Below, in pieces: positions 30,558-39,320 of a DNA stretch of 64,000 bases. Origin of the DNA: AP-16 sp963755055 (lineage in GTDB: Bacteria; Pseudomonadota; Alphaproteobacteria; Rhizobiales; Xanthobacteraceae); NCBI GenBank assembly GCA_963755055.1, contig CAVWIS010000043.1, forward strand, positions 1 to 64,000, given 5' to 3'. The first letter of the stretch is position 1, and each line of letters opens with the position of its first letter. The translations under genes were made by a program, and so were the position numbers. The notes beneath the pieces were generated by a model. It saw only the letters and a program-made list of their open reading frames with translations, did not search any database and was not told the origin of the DNA.

Positions 30558-31511
30558 ATGAGGGCGACTTTATCCGTTCTGGGACTGCTGACCGCGGCCC
30601 TGCTGGCCGCCGGGACCACTACCGCGAGCGCGCAGGCGAGCCGGACCTGGGTGTCGGGCGTCGGCGACGATGTCAATCCCTGCAGCCGCACCGCGCCGTG
30701 CAAGACCTATGCGGGCGCCATCTCGAAAACCGCCCCGGCCGGCGAGATCAACTGCCTCGATCCGGGCGGCTTCGGTGCGGTGACCATCACCAAGTCGATC
30801 AGCATCGTCTGCGACTACACCGAGGGCGGGGTCCTGTCTGCCAGCACCACCGGCTTCCTCATCAACGCGCTCTCCACCGACATCATCACCCTGAAGGGTC
30901 AGGACGTCGAGGGTTTCGTTACCGGCATCAACGGTATCCGCGTGCTGTCCGCCGGGTCAGTGCACATCCACAAGGTCCAGATTAGGGGCGTTCGCGGCGG
31001 CGGCAGCGGGATCATCATCGACCCGTCGGCGGCGGCGGTCGAGGTTCTCATTGCCGACAGCTATATCACCGATGACGGGACCAGTACTGCCAATGGTGGA
31101 ATCACGGTCCGCCCCACAGCGACCGGCAGCGCCAAGGTCGTCATCGACAACGTCAGGGTCGAGAACAACTCGGTTGGCATCAAGATCGATTCCTCGGCTG
31201 CCAATGCCGGCACAGCCGGAATCCTCGCGACGGTGCGCAACAGCGTGCTGGCCCACAACACCGGCGACGGCCTCAACGTCAACGCGCCTACCGTGGCGGT
31301 CAGCGTGATCCTTGACAACATCCTGTCCGCCAACAACGTCGGTTTCGGTGTCAACCTGACTGGTGGCGCCGGGACCGTGCGCATGGCCAACTCGACGCTC
31401 ACCGGCAACATCGGCGGAGGTGTCACTGCCAACGTCCAATCCTACAAGAACAACCGGGTCAACGGCAACAACGGCGGCGAGCCCGTGCTGCCGACGGTCA
31501 ATTTCGACTGA
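30558..31511 (+). CDS. Secreted right-handed parallel beta-helix protein
   Basis: 317 residues. ATG 30558 follows GAGGAAC and starts a signal peptide (LSVLGLLTAALLAAG, cleavage near ASAQA). The mature part has two Cys pairs near the start (NPCSRTAPCKTY) and then successive beta-helix turns with repeated N-N-V-G, G-I-x-I and N-S patterns, as in pectin-lyase-like folds. No catalytic residues of a lyase or hydrolase could be recognised, so it may bind or coat surface glycans. Exported by Sec, unlike its neighbours. Followed by a strong terminator at 31535. Confidence 0.8.
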   Translation: MRATLSVLGLLTAALLAAGTTTASAQASRTWVSGVGDDVNPCSRTAPCKTYAGAISKTAPAGEINCLDPGGFGAVTITKSISIVCDYTEGGVLSASTTGFLINALSTDIITLKGQDVEGFVTGINGIRVLSAGSVHIHKVQIRGVRGGGSGIIIDPSAAAVEVLIADSYITDDGTSTANGGITVRPTATGSAKVVIDNVRVENNSVGIKIDSSAANAGTAGILATVRNSVLAHNTGDGLNVNAPTVAVSVILDNILSANNVGFGVNLTGGAGTVRMANSTLTGNIGGGVTANVQSYKNNRVNGNNGGEPVLPTVNFD

Positions 31512-31534
31512 TCACGCAGAGTTCCTGCTGCAAG

Positions 31535-31565
31535 CGCTGCGGACGGCTCTCGTCCGCAGCGTTTT
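31535..31565 (+). terminator. Intrinsic terminator after beta-helix gene
   Basis: 11-bp stem CGCTGCGGACG / CGTCCGCAGCG, loop GCTCT, then TTTT. It ends the upstream transcription unit, so the adaptor gene at 32164 needs its own promoter. Confidence 0.85.
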
Positions 31566-32151
31566 CGCTGATGAGGATTGATCCGTCGGGTCAGGGATCC
31601 GGATGCCCGTCGACGCACATTCGATAGGGCCGCCGACAATTTCGCCATTGCCACCGCAGCTGCCGGGCGCATCGCGGCCACGGCCACCTCCGGTATCCGA
31701 TCCATCTCTCCGCCTGCCAGCCGACCGCCCGTCAACATACCGCCGACCGCAACCGTCACGGCGGCCCGGAAACGCCCGTGAATCGGATCGAGCCCGGCCC
31801 GACCCCGGCCGATACGCTGGAAACATAATTAGGATGTTGACACGCCCGAAAACGGGGTGTCATACTCCCCTGCAAACGGCGTCGACGGGCGAGTTGGCCC
31901 GTCGACGAATGGGTCTCCTCCGCACACGAGAAACGGCTAATGGTTACCAGATGCCGGCGCGTAAAGGAGAGCCCTGAAAGAACAGGTGATTTACAGGTGA
32001 AGGCCACCACCGCTGGCGCCCTTGAAAAAAACAACGATAACAAGGAAACAGCAAGAACAACGAATTTACAACGGATCAACAAGCCCCGGGATCCGCCAGC
32101 AGGTGCCGCTCGAGCAGTTGGCGAGGCACATTCACCGCGCCGCCGAGACGG
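31566..32151 (+). promoter_or_regulatory. Long leader of hlyD-like gene with stem-loops
   Basis: About 590 bases with no supportable gene. Contains a perfect 11-bp inverted repeat, CGTCGACGGGC / GCCCGTCGACG with 6-base loop (31880-31907), and just before it an imperfect one (GACACGCCC / CGGGGTGTC, 31839-31862). A purine-rich AT-richer tract (AAAAAAACAACGATAACAAGG) lies near 32030. A regulatory leader is possible; no known riboswitch pattern was recognised. Confidence 0.4.
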
Positions 32152-32163
32152 ATGGAGAGCACG

Positions 32164-33498
32164 ATGGACGACCAGCACGATCCGCGACGCGCCATCCGCC
32201 GCCTGAACCTCATCGGCTTCACCCTGGTGGCGGTTCTCGGCGGCGGCTTTGCGGTCTGGGCGACGACCAGCGAGCTGTCCGGCGCGGTGATCGCGCCCGG
32301 CTCGATCGTCGTGGAGTCGACGGTGAAGAAGGTGCAGCATCCGACCGGCGGCATCGTCGGCGAGATCCTGGTGAAGGAGGGGGCCGAGGTCGCCGAGGGC
32401 CAGCTGCTGGTCCGCCTCGACGACACGGTCGCCCGCTCGACGCTCGGCGTGCTGCGCGCCCAGCTCGACGAGCTCATCAACCGCCAGGCGCGCCTGCTCG
32501 CCGAGCGCGACGGCGCCGACGAGGTCACCTTCCCGGACGAGCTCGAGGCGCGGCGCGAGCAGCGCTCCGTCGTCACCGCGCGGGTCGGCGAGCAGCGTCT
32601 GTTCGAGGCGCGGTGGAACGCGCGGCGCGGCCAGCGCGCGCAGCTCGGCGAGCGGGTCGCCCAGAGCAACGAGGAGATCCGCGGGCTCTCCGCGCAGCTC
32701 GAGGCCAAGGAGAACGAGATCGCGTTCCTGACCGAGGAGCTCGCCGGCGCCAGCAGCCTCTACGCCAAGAATCTGGTCACCATCATGCGCTACATGCAGC
32801 TCAAGCGCGACCACGCCCGGCTGCATGGCGAGCGCGGCAACCTCATCGCCGAGATCGCGCGGGCGCAGGGCAAGATCAGCGAGACCAAGCTGCAGATCAT
32901 CCAGATCGACCAGGATTTTCGCACCGAGGTGCTCAAAGACCTGCGCGAGACCCAGGGCAAGATCGCCGAGCTCAAGGAACGCGCGATCGCGGCGGAGGAT
33001 CAGCTGCGCCGCGTCGATATCCGCGCGCCGCTGGCCGGCGTCGTCTATCAGCTCGGCGTGCACACCATCGGCGGGGTGATCAAGGACGGCGAGACGATCA
33101 TGCAGATCGTCCCGCGCGCCGCCCTCCTGGTCGTCGAGGCCAAGGTGGCGCCGCAGGACATCGATCAGGTGACGCCCGGATCCGCGGCGATGATACGCAT
33201 CATGGCGGGCAACCAGCGCACCACGATGGACCTCGAAGGCATCGTGGTTCACGTCTCGCCCGATCTCACCCGCGAGCAGCCCGCGCCGGGCTCGTCCGCG
33301 GCGCAGCCGCAGCAGGCCCAAGCCTACTACATGGTGCGATTGTCGCTCCCCGAGAGGGAGGTGGCGCGGCTCGGCGACCTGCGGCTGGTGCCGGGCATGC
33401 CGGCCGAGGCCTTCATCCGGACCTCCGAACGCACGCCGCTCCAATATCTCCTCAAGCCGCTGCGCGAGCAGATCACGCGGACGTTCCGCGAGCGCTAG
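32164..33498 (+). CDS. HlyD/PrtE-family T1SS membrane-fusion protein
   Basis: 444 residues from ATG 32164, preceded by GGAGAG; ATG 32152 is an alternative. One membrane helix near residues 13-35 (LIGFTLVAVLGGGFAVW), then a split biotinyl-lipoyl domain (SIVVESTVKKVQHPTGGIVGE at the start, DIRAPLAGVVYQLGV after the hairpin). A long alpha-helical hairpin (about 90-270) and a beta-barrel end follow. This protein links an inner-membrane ABC exporter to a TolC-like channel in type I secretion. It is intact here and broken in the left arm. Probable partner substrates are the FG-GAP proteins. No TolC gene is in the window. Confidence 0.9.
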   Translation: MDDQHDPRRAIRRLNLIGFTLVAVLGGGFAVWATTSELSGAVIAPGSIVVESTVKKVQHPTGGIVGEILVKEGAEVAEGQLLVRLDDTVARSTLGVLRAQLDELINRQARLLAERDGADEVTFPDELEARREQRSVVTARVGEQRLFEARWNARRGQRAQLGERVAQSNEEIRGLSAQLEAKENEIAFLTEELAGASSLYAKNLVTIMRYMQLKRDHARLHGERGNLIAEIARAQGKISETKLQIIQIDQDFRTEVLKDLRETQGKIAELKERAIAAEDQLRRVDIRAPLAGVVYQLGVHTIGGVIKDGETIMQIVPRAALLVVEAKVAPQDIDQVTPGSAAMIRIMAGNQRTTMDLEGIVVHVSPDLTREQPAPGSSAAQPQQAQAYYMVRLSLPEREVARLGDLRLVPGMPAEAFIRTSERTPLQYLLKPLREQITRTFRER

Positions 33499-33546
33499 CG
33501 CATGTTCCGGTGAAGTGGATACCGGTTCACCGATAAGAACATGCGC
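33499..33546. repeat. REP-like palindrome (right copy)
   Basis: Mirror of 849-896, begins at the last base of the adaptor stop region and lies between convergent adaptor and lptC genes. Confidence 0.6.
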
Positions 33547-33575
33547 CACTCAACGATTCTAGCGCATGTTGCGGT

Positions 33576-34292
33576 TCACTGCGACGCCTCCCGGTCGCTC
33601 GGCTTCGGGTTCATGATGAACTTCACGCTGCCGTCGAAACGGATGACGTCGCCGTCGTCGATCACCTCGAGGCGGTTGGCGGTGATGACGCCGTTGGTCA
33701 ACCGCACCTCGACCGGCTTGTTCGACGCGATGTAGTGCTTGGGGACGTCGATCGAGGCTTCCGACAGGTGGATCTCATAGCCGCTCGAGGAATTCAGCAC
33801 GACGTGCTGCTGGAGCGTGAGCAGCTCGGTCTTGCGATCGTAGATGCCGCTGACCGCGGTGATGTCGATCGCCGAGGTGTCCTGCTGGATCATCTTTCCG
33901 CGGATGCCGCTCAATTCGAGGATGTCCGGCTTGGTGACATCCTGGGCGGCGGTCTGGGCGGTGACCTCGTAGCCGCGGCCGTCGCGGGTGTATCCGGTGA
34001 GGCGCGGCGCCTCCATCATGATCTTGGTGCCCGAGATCGCGAGACGGGTGGAGGCGTTCGGCAGCGTCGCCAGAATGCGCAGCGGATTGAACCAGCTCGC
34101 CAGCGCGACCGCCGCCAGGCCGAGGACGGCGCCGGCCGGAATGGCGATGCGAAGGAAGCGGACCGCCCGGCTGTGCCGGGTCGCCGAGCGGACCCCGCGG
34201 GCAAGGTTCCGCGATTCGCTGGCGTGCCAGGCATGGGGCTGCGCCCCCGAGCCCGGGGTCGCGCCGTCCACCCATGGTTCGGCCGCCTGCAT
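33576..34292 (-). CDS. lptC: LptC, LPS export periplasmic protein (right copy)
   Basis: 238 residues, same protein as 103-819. The frame stays open to an ATG at 34595, but that would overlap the divergent collagen-like gene, so ATG 34292 is used; the TATAAT at 34300-34305 again lies directly before it. Two lptC copies are unusual, and neither has lptA or lptB beside it in view. Confidence 0.85.
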   Translation of the reverse strand: MQAAEPWVDGATPGSGAQPHAWHASESRNLARGVRSATRHSRAVRFLRIAIPAGAVLGLAAVALASWFNPLRILATLPNASTRLAISGTKIMMEAPRLTGYTRDGRGYEVTAQTAAQDVTKPDILELSGIRGKMIQQDTSAIDITAVSGIYDRKTELLTLQQHVVLNSSSGYEIHLSEASIDVPKHYIASNKPVEVRLTNGVITANRLEVIDDGDVIRFDGSVKFIMNPKPSDREASQ

Positions 34293-34533
34293 CGGAAATA
34301 TTATAGCCTGCTTCGACTGTCGCGCCGCACGATTTCGCCCGCCCGCGCCGCCGATATTTCGCGAAATGGTGTCAATTCTTAGCCGATTTGGCGAATCCGG
34401 GACGGGGAGATGGCAGCCGAGCAAGGTGGTCGTGGCGCCGATCGATAGCGCAAGGGACGAGTGGTGACACCGATGCTTGACCACTGACGGAGCGGAAGCG
34501 CAGAGTTCGAGACCGAATGAGGGGAGGATCGTC

Positions 34534-35154
34534 ATGCTGCGCTGGTGCTTGTTGACCGTCTTCGCGGGCGGATTGCTGCTCGGCGGCTGTTCCAAGGGAC
34601 CCGAAGGGCCGCAGGGACCTCAGGGGCCGCAAGGTCAACAGGGCGCGCCGGGACCCCAGGGCCAGCAGGGCCCGCCCGGGCCGGTCGGCGCCAAGGGCGA
34701 CGCGGGACCCGCCGGTCCGCAAGGGGCGCGCGGCGAGACCGGCCCGGCCGGCGCCAAAGGGGATGCGGGGCCCGCCGGCCCGCAAGGGCCGCGCGGCGAG
34801 ACCGGCATGGCCGGCCCGAAGGGTGATGTCGGGCTGCCCGGCCCGCGCGGCGAGGTCGGTGCGGCCGGCCCGCAGGGCATACCCGGGCCTCAGGGACAGG
34901 CCGGAGCCGCCGGCCCGCAGGGGCCGCAAGGTCTCAAGGGCGATCGCGGGGAGCCCGGCCCGGCCGGCACCAAGATCCGGCGGGTGGACTGTGCGTCGGG
35001 AGGTTGCGCGGAGGGCTGCGCGGCGGACGAGATCGCGATCTCGGCCTTCTGTCCGGCCGGCGTCGTTCCGACCTCAACCGGGGACCGGACCGCGCAATGC
35101 GCCAATGGGGCCAGCTTGGTCGCCCCGGCGGTGCTGATCTGCGCGAAGAAATAA
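34534..35154 (+). CDS. Collagen-like repeat lipoprotein
   Basis: 206 residues. ATG 34534 follows GGGGAGG. Lipoprotein signal peptide with lipobox LLGGC (Cys at about 19). Then roughly 40 uninterrupted Gly-X-Y triplets rich in GPQ, GPA, GAKGD and GETGP. A C-terminal globular tail has six cysteines (VDCASGGCAEGC ... FCPAG ... QCANG ... LICAK). Such bacterial collagen-like proteins form triple helices and stick out from the cell surface. Divergent from lptC, with about 240 bases between starts. Repeats of this kind often vary in length between strains. Confidence 0.9.
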   Translation: MLRWCLLTVFAGGLLLGGCSKGPEGPQGPQGPQGQQGAPGPQGQQGPPGPVGAKGDAGPAGPQGARGETGPAGAKGDAGPAGPQGPRGETGMAGPKGDVGLPGPRGEVGAAGPQGIPGPQGQAGAAGPQGPQGLKGDRGEPGPAGTKIRRVDCASGGCAEGCAADEIAISAFCPAGVVPTSTGDRTAQCANGASLVAPAVLICAKK

Positions 35155-35269
35155 GCTCGCGGGCGCGCCTCCAACCCGCGCCGGGTCGTCGTCTGCAATA
35201 CGTGGCCCGCAAGAGCTCCGGGCATTTCCGGTCGAGCGAGACCGGGGATGCTTCAGGGCAGTCCCGTCG

Positions 35270-36582
35270 TCAGGCGCCGGGCGTCCAACTCGCGTGGATC
35301 TGGCTGCACCAGGCGTGCAGCGCCGCAATCATCGCCCGCTCACCGAGGAGAGCGCGCGCGCTCGCTGCGGCTGCGGCGCCCAACGAGGCGCGGAGCGACG
35401 CATCCCCGAGGAGTCGCGCGATCGAGGCGGCCAGCCCGACGTGATCGCGCGGCGGCACGACCAGCGCGGTGTGCCCGTGCTCGACGATCTCCAGGACGCC
35501 GCCGCTCGAGGCCGCGATAACCGGAGTGGCGCAGGCCAGCGCCTCGGCGACGCTGAGCCCGAACGTCTCCTCCAAGGCGGCGTGGACATAGATGTCCGCC
35601 GCCCGATAGAAGCTCGCGAGCAGGCGAGGGGAGCGGATGTATCCGATCCGGCGCACGACGATGCCGGACCCGAAATGCTCGTCGCGCCCCGCGACCCCCA
35701 CCGCGAGGAGCACGAGCCGCCTGTCCGGGCCGGTGCGGGCGAGCTCCGCGAGGGCCCGGCGCACCGTCGCGAAATCCTTGAACGAGCTTTCCGTCCCCTG
35801 ATTGGCTACGAAGAGAAGGACCGACCGATCGGGCTCGAGCCCCAGCTCCTGCCGTGCGGCCGATTGGTCGCCCGGCGAAAATATCTCAAGATCGACCCCG
35901 CCGGGGATGAGCTTCCACGCGACCACCCGGGATGCCAGCAAGGACTGTCTGGCGCGTTCGAGCATCCATTCGGATTCGGCCGACACGAACAGGCGGGCGT
36001 CGCGCAGGATTCGCCGTTTGCGCCGCCAGTTCATGCGAGTGGCGTCGCGGCGAATTGCCGGCGGTATTTTCAGGTCCGGGCAATGGCCACATCCGGTCTT
36101 CCAGCGCGGGCAGGATTGCGCAATGGCGCAGTGACCGGTGAAGAGCCAGGAATCGCACACCCGCAGGACGACCGGGACGCGCCGGGGCAAGCCGGACAGC
36201 GCCCGCAAGTCGAAGTAGCCACCGTGGAGATTGTGGCACAATACGAGGTCGGGCGGCGAGCCGGTCAATTCGAGGATCCGATGCGAGTAGGGGTGATTGA
36301 AGACCTCGAGACCAAGCCAGCGCTCGATCACGCGGCGCGCCTCGATGGCGGTCCGGTGGCGGCCGTATCGTACCCCCGGTAATCCACAAACGGGCTGAGG
36401 AAGAGCGGCAAGACGCGCGGGTGCTCGGTTTTCTTGTCGCCGACCAGCAGCCAGGTCTCGATGCCGAGCGCCGTGAATCCGTCGAGGGTCGCCATGGAAA
36501 TTCGTTCGGCCCCGCCACCCTCATCCGAGGTATTGACGATGACCACCTTGCGGAGCGGAGCTCGCGGACCACTGATGCTCAA
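35270..36582 (-). pseudogene. GT4 glycosyltransferase, single frameshift
   Basis: N-terminal part (TTG 36582 overlapping the previous stop as TTGA, or GTG 36546) reads VVIVNTSDEGGGAERISM, and ends in a stop at 36328. The remaining frame continues as RYGRHRTAIEARRVIERWLG and runs to 35270, with LIPGGVDLEIFSPGD and the donor-binding EETFGLSVAEALACATPVIA. A one-base shift at the run of five C (about 36376-36380) joins both parts into a normal ~435-residue family-4 enzyme. CHNLHGGYFDL and CPDLK are typical of polysaccharide GT4 enzymes. Follows the GT2 gene in the same operon. The break may be an error in the consensus. Confidence 0.75.
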
Positions 36583-38087
36583 GCCGCGATCATCCCGGTA
36601 TCGATGCCGATGGCCGGCGGTGCGCCGGCGACCGACAGGATCGGCAGGCCCAGCAATCGGCGATCCGGGGAACCCTGGCGTGACGGAGACAGCGGAGAGC
36701 AAATGATCAGGAGCCCGGCTCGCGCCGCCGCCGCCCATGACGCCGGAAGCCTGATGACGAGCGTCCCGTCGGGCCGCGAGGACAGCAATTCGCGCGGCAC
36801 GATGCGACCGCCCGCCATCACCATGATCACGCAGCCGAGCGGGTCGCCTCGGATCGATCCGGTCTCGATCATCAGCTCATGGTCGCCCTCTGCCAGCGCC
36901 GGGCGCAGCAGCACGACCGGCTCGGTCCAGCGGAACAACCGCCCTTCGTGCCTCTCGAGTCCGTGAACGCCCGAGATCAGCTCGGGTCCGATCTCGTCGA
37001 TCGGCAGGCGACCCGGCGGCAGCGGGCTGGCGCGAGCCGCCGTGCGATGACGCATCCAGTCGAGCTGTGCCAGGCGGACGACGCGGGCGTGGGCGCGAAT
37101 GAAACGGGCCCAGCGCCACTTGGCGGGGAGTGGAAGCCGCTCGATGGCAAACTCGTCGAGCGTCACGGCGAGACGATGCAGCGCGGCGCGCCGGCCGGGA
37201 CCGAGGACAGTCCTTGTCGACAGCGACGGCAACAGCGAGGCGAGCCGCGCGCCTTGCGCCGGGTGAGCCAGAATGGCCCTCAGGATGGCGCCTGCCATCG
37301 ATCGTGCGACGGCCGGCTGTTCGCCGACCTGATTGGCCCAGATCGGCGAGTGGCCGAAGTAATGCTCGAAGAACGCCCGTTCGAGGCAGCAGCGGGCGGC
37401 AAGCTCTCCACGCACATAATCGACGGTGTCCGCATGATGGTCGCTCAACCGCTCATCATCCAGATGGACGACCGACGCATCGGGAATCATGTCGATCCTG
37501 GCTCCGCGGCGGCCCAGTCGCGCCGACAGAAGAGCCGGGGCGAATTGCGCGTATTCGGGATCGAACCCACCGATGGCTTCGAACAGGTCTGCGCGAATCG
37601 CGAATCCGGGGCGGTGAACTCTCCGCCATTCGCCGGGAGCGCGCCACGTCTCCTGGATCATATCGAACCAGCGCTGGCTCAGACGCGCAAGCAGATAGTC
37701 GTCGCGGTGGTCGACACGGAAATTCCCGACCTCGGCGGCCGGGTTCGCCGCGATCCACCGCGCGACCGCCGCGAGGCAACCGGCATCGGCCAGGCAATGC
37801 CCTTCAGTCAATACCAGCCACGGAGTACCGGCGCGGCGCGCGCCGGCATTCCACAGCGCGGCATCGTTCGCCCCCGGGACGCTGATCAGCTCATCCGCCG
37901 GCCCGAGCAGGCCCGCCACCTCGCGCTCCTGCGACGGCGAGGTGCCGTCGAACGCAGCGACCACGCGGTAGCGCCGGCGGGCCAGCGTCTGCGCCTGCGC
38001 CCATGTGCGGACCCGCTCGCCGGCATCTCCCCGCACATTGATGATGGGGTACACAACCGTCAGCAGGGGATCGGTGTCGCGCGCCAT
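36579..38087 (-). CDS. GT2-like glycosyltransferase with C-terminal beta-domain
   Basis: 502 residues from ATG 38087 (the frame is open to 38258 but codes low-complexity sequence). N-terminal GT-A features: LLTVVYPIINVRGDAGERVRTW, AAFDGTSPSQ, NDAALWNAGARRAGTPWLVLTEGH. The pair EGHCLAD takes the place of the usual DxD, so the metal site is atypical. A C-terminal ~110-residue beta-rich segment follows (FRWTEPVVLLRP ... LLIICSPLSPS). Operon partner of the GT4 gene downstream. Likely a surface-polysaccharide enzyme, substrate unknown. Confidence 0.7.
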   Translation of the reverse strand: MARDTDPLLTVVYPIINVRGDAGERVRTWAQAQTLARRRYRVVAAFDGTSPSQEREVAGLLGPADELISVPGANDAALWNAGARRAGTPWLVLTEGHCLADAGCLAAVARWIAANPAAEVGNFRVDHRDDYLLARLSQRWFDMIQETWRAPGEWRRVHRPGFAIRADLFEAIGGFDPEYAQFAPALLSARLGRRGARIDMIPDASVVHLDDERLSDHHADTVDYVRGELAARCCLERAFFEHYFGHSPIWANQVGEQPAVARSMAGAILRAILAHPAQGARLASLLPSLSTRTVLGPGRRAALHRLAVTLDEFAIERLPLPAKWRWARFIRAHARVVRLAQLDWMRHRTAARASPLPPGRLPIDEIGPELISGVHGLERHEGRLFRWTEPVVLLRPALAEGDHELMIETGSIRGDPLGCVIMVMAGGRIVPRELLSSRPDGTLVIRLPASWAAAARAGLLIICSPLSPSRQGSPDRRLLGLPILSVAGAPPAIGIDTGMIAA

Positions 38088-38276
38088 GATTTGTCGTTGA
38101 TAACCGTGACGAGGAGCAGGCCGCAGGAGGGCCGCGCCGGGTCCTGAGCAACGTGTAAACTTTTGAATGAAAACGTGTTTGCGGACCCTTGCCGGGCGGG
38201 GTCGCCAGCCGCCCGCAGTCGTGCTAGGAGCCCGGGGGGCCGAAAATAGTTCGACCAAAGGGGGATCGGACGGACC

Positions 38277-39278
38277 ATGGTACGAGCCGCGGGGAATAGC
38301 GGAAAGTCATTGCTGCGCGTGGGAGTTGTCGGCGTCGGCGTGATGGGGAGCAACCATGCGCGCGTGCTGAGCGACCTTCCGGGCATTCACTTCGTCGGCG
38401 TCGCCGATCCCGACCATCAGCAGGCGAGCTTCGTGTCGCATGCGCTCGGCTGTACGGCGGTTACCGATGTCGGCGACCTCATCGAGCGGGGGATCGATGC
38501 GATCACCATCGCGGCGCCGACCCATCTGCATCATTCCATTGCGCTGACCTGCATCGAGCGCGGCATCCACGTGCTGGTGGAAAAGCCGATCGCCTCGACC
38601 GCCGAGGAGGGGCACGACATCGTCGCGGCGGCGCGCCGGGCCGGCGTGACCCTGATGGTCGGCCATGTCGAGCGGTTCAATCCGGCGGTCCAGGCGATCA
38701 AGGACGCGATCCGATCCGAGGACATCCTGTCGATCGCCATCACCCGCGTCGGTCCGTTCCCGCCGCGGATGTCGAACGTCGGCGTGGTGATCGATCTTGC
38801 GGTCCACGATATCGATCTGATCCGCTGGTTCACCGATTCGGACATCATCGAGGTGCAGCCCCAGCTTTCAAGCGCGGTCGCCGAGCGCGAGGATATCGCG
38901 CTCCTCCAGTTCCGCACCGCCTCGGGCGTGCTGGCCCACATCAACACCAATTGGCTCACCCCGTTCAAGGCGCGCACCGTCCATGTGGCGACGCGCAAGA
39001 AGTACGTGATGGCGGATCTGCTGACCCGCCAGGTCACCGAATGCTTCGGTTTCCAGCCCGACGGCAGCTACTCGATGCGGCACCTTTCGGTCGGCCATGC
39101 CGAGCCGTTGCGCGCCGAGCTTGTCGCCTTTGTCGACGCGATCCGCGGAAACACGAGACCTGCGGTGACCGGAGAGGAAGCCGTCGCCAGCCTGGAGATC
39201 GCCATGCGCTGCCTCAAAGGTCGCGCCGAGGTCGAAGCGCTGGCGAACCGCAAGGGGCCGCGCCGGATCGTCGGCTGA
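38277..39278 (+). CDS. Gfo/Idh/MocA oxidoreductase (nucleotide-sugar 3-dehydrogenase type)
   Basis: 333 residues. Rossmann motif GVVGVGVMGSNHARVL, the family signature VEKPIA at about 103, and GHVERFNPA. Sequence and the aminotransferase just downstream match GnnA/WlbA-type enzymes, which oxidise C3 of UDP-GlcNAc with NAD. The pair would then give UDP-2,3-diamino-sugar, used for lipid A in Bradyrhizobium and relatives (known biology; assignment here is inference). 42 bases separate the two genes. Confidence 0.8.
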   Translation: MVRAAGNSGKSLLRVGVVGVGVMGSNHARVLSDLPGIHFVGVADPDHQQASFVSHALGCTAVTDVGDLIERGIDAITIAAPTHLHHSIALTCIERGIHVLVEKPIASTAEEGHDIVAAARRAGVTLMVGHVERFNPAVQAIKDAIRSEDILSIAITRVGPFPPRMSNVGVVIDLAVHDIDLIRWFTDSDIIEVQPQLSSAVAEREDIALLQFRTASGVLAHINTNWLTPFKARTVHVATRKKYVMADLLTRQVTECFGFQPDGSYSMRHLSVGHAEPLRAELVAFVDAIRGNTRPAVTGEEAVASLEIAMRCLKGRAEVEALANRKGPRRIVG

Positions 39279-39320
39279 GCGTCGACGCAGCACCCCGCCA
39301 GGCAGGAGTCCGAGAGCCCC

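Larger units (their letters stand above)
26404..34394. repeat. Right arm of giant inverted repeat
   Basis: Mirror of 1-7964; this arm carries the intact adaptor and protease genes. Unique DNA (the collagen-like gene) begins just beyond about 34394, though the true outer end cannot be fixed because the left arm is cut by the window edge. Confidence 0.95.

Noticed and set aside
34600..34980. Short tandem DNA repeat array
   Set aside because: The periodicity is explained by collagen Gly-X-Y codons in a protein with lipobox and globular tail.
36370..36385. Phase variation of the GT4 gene
   Set aside because: The tract is only five C long, too short for typical slippage switching; error or plain mutation is more likely.
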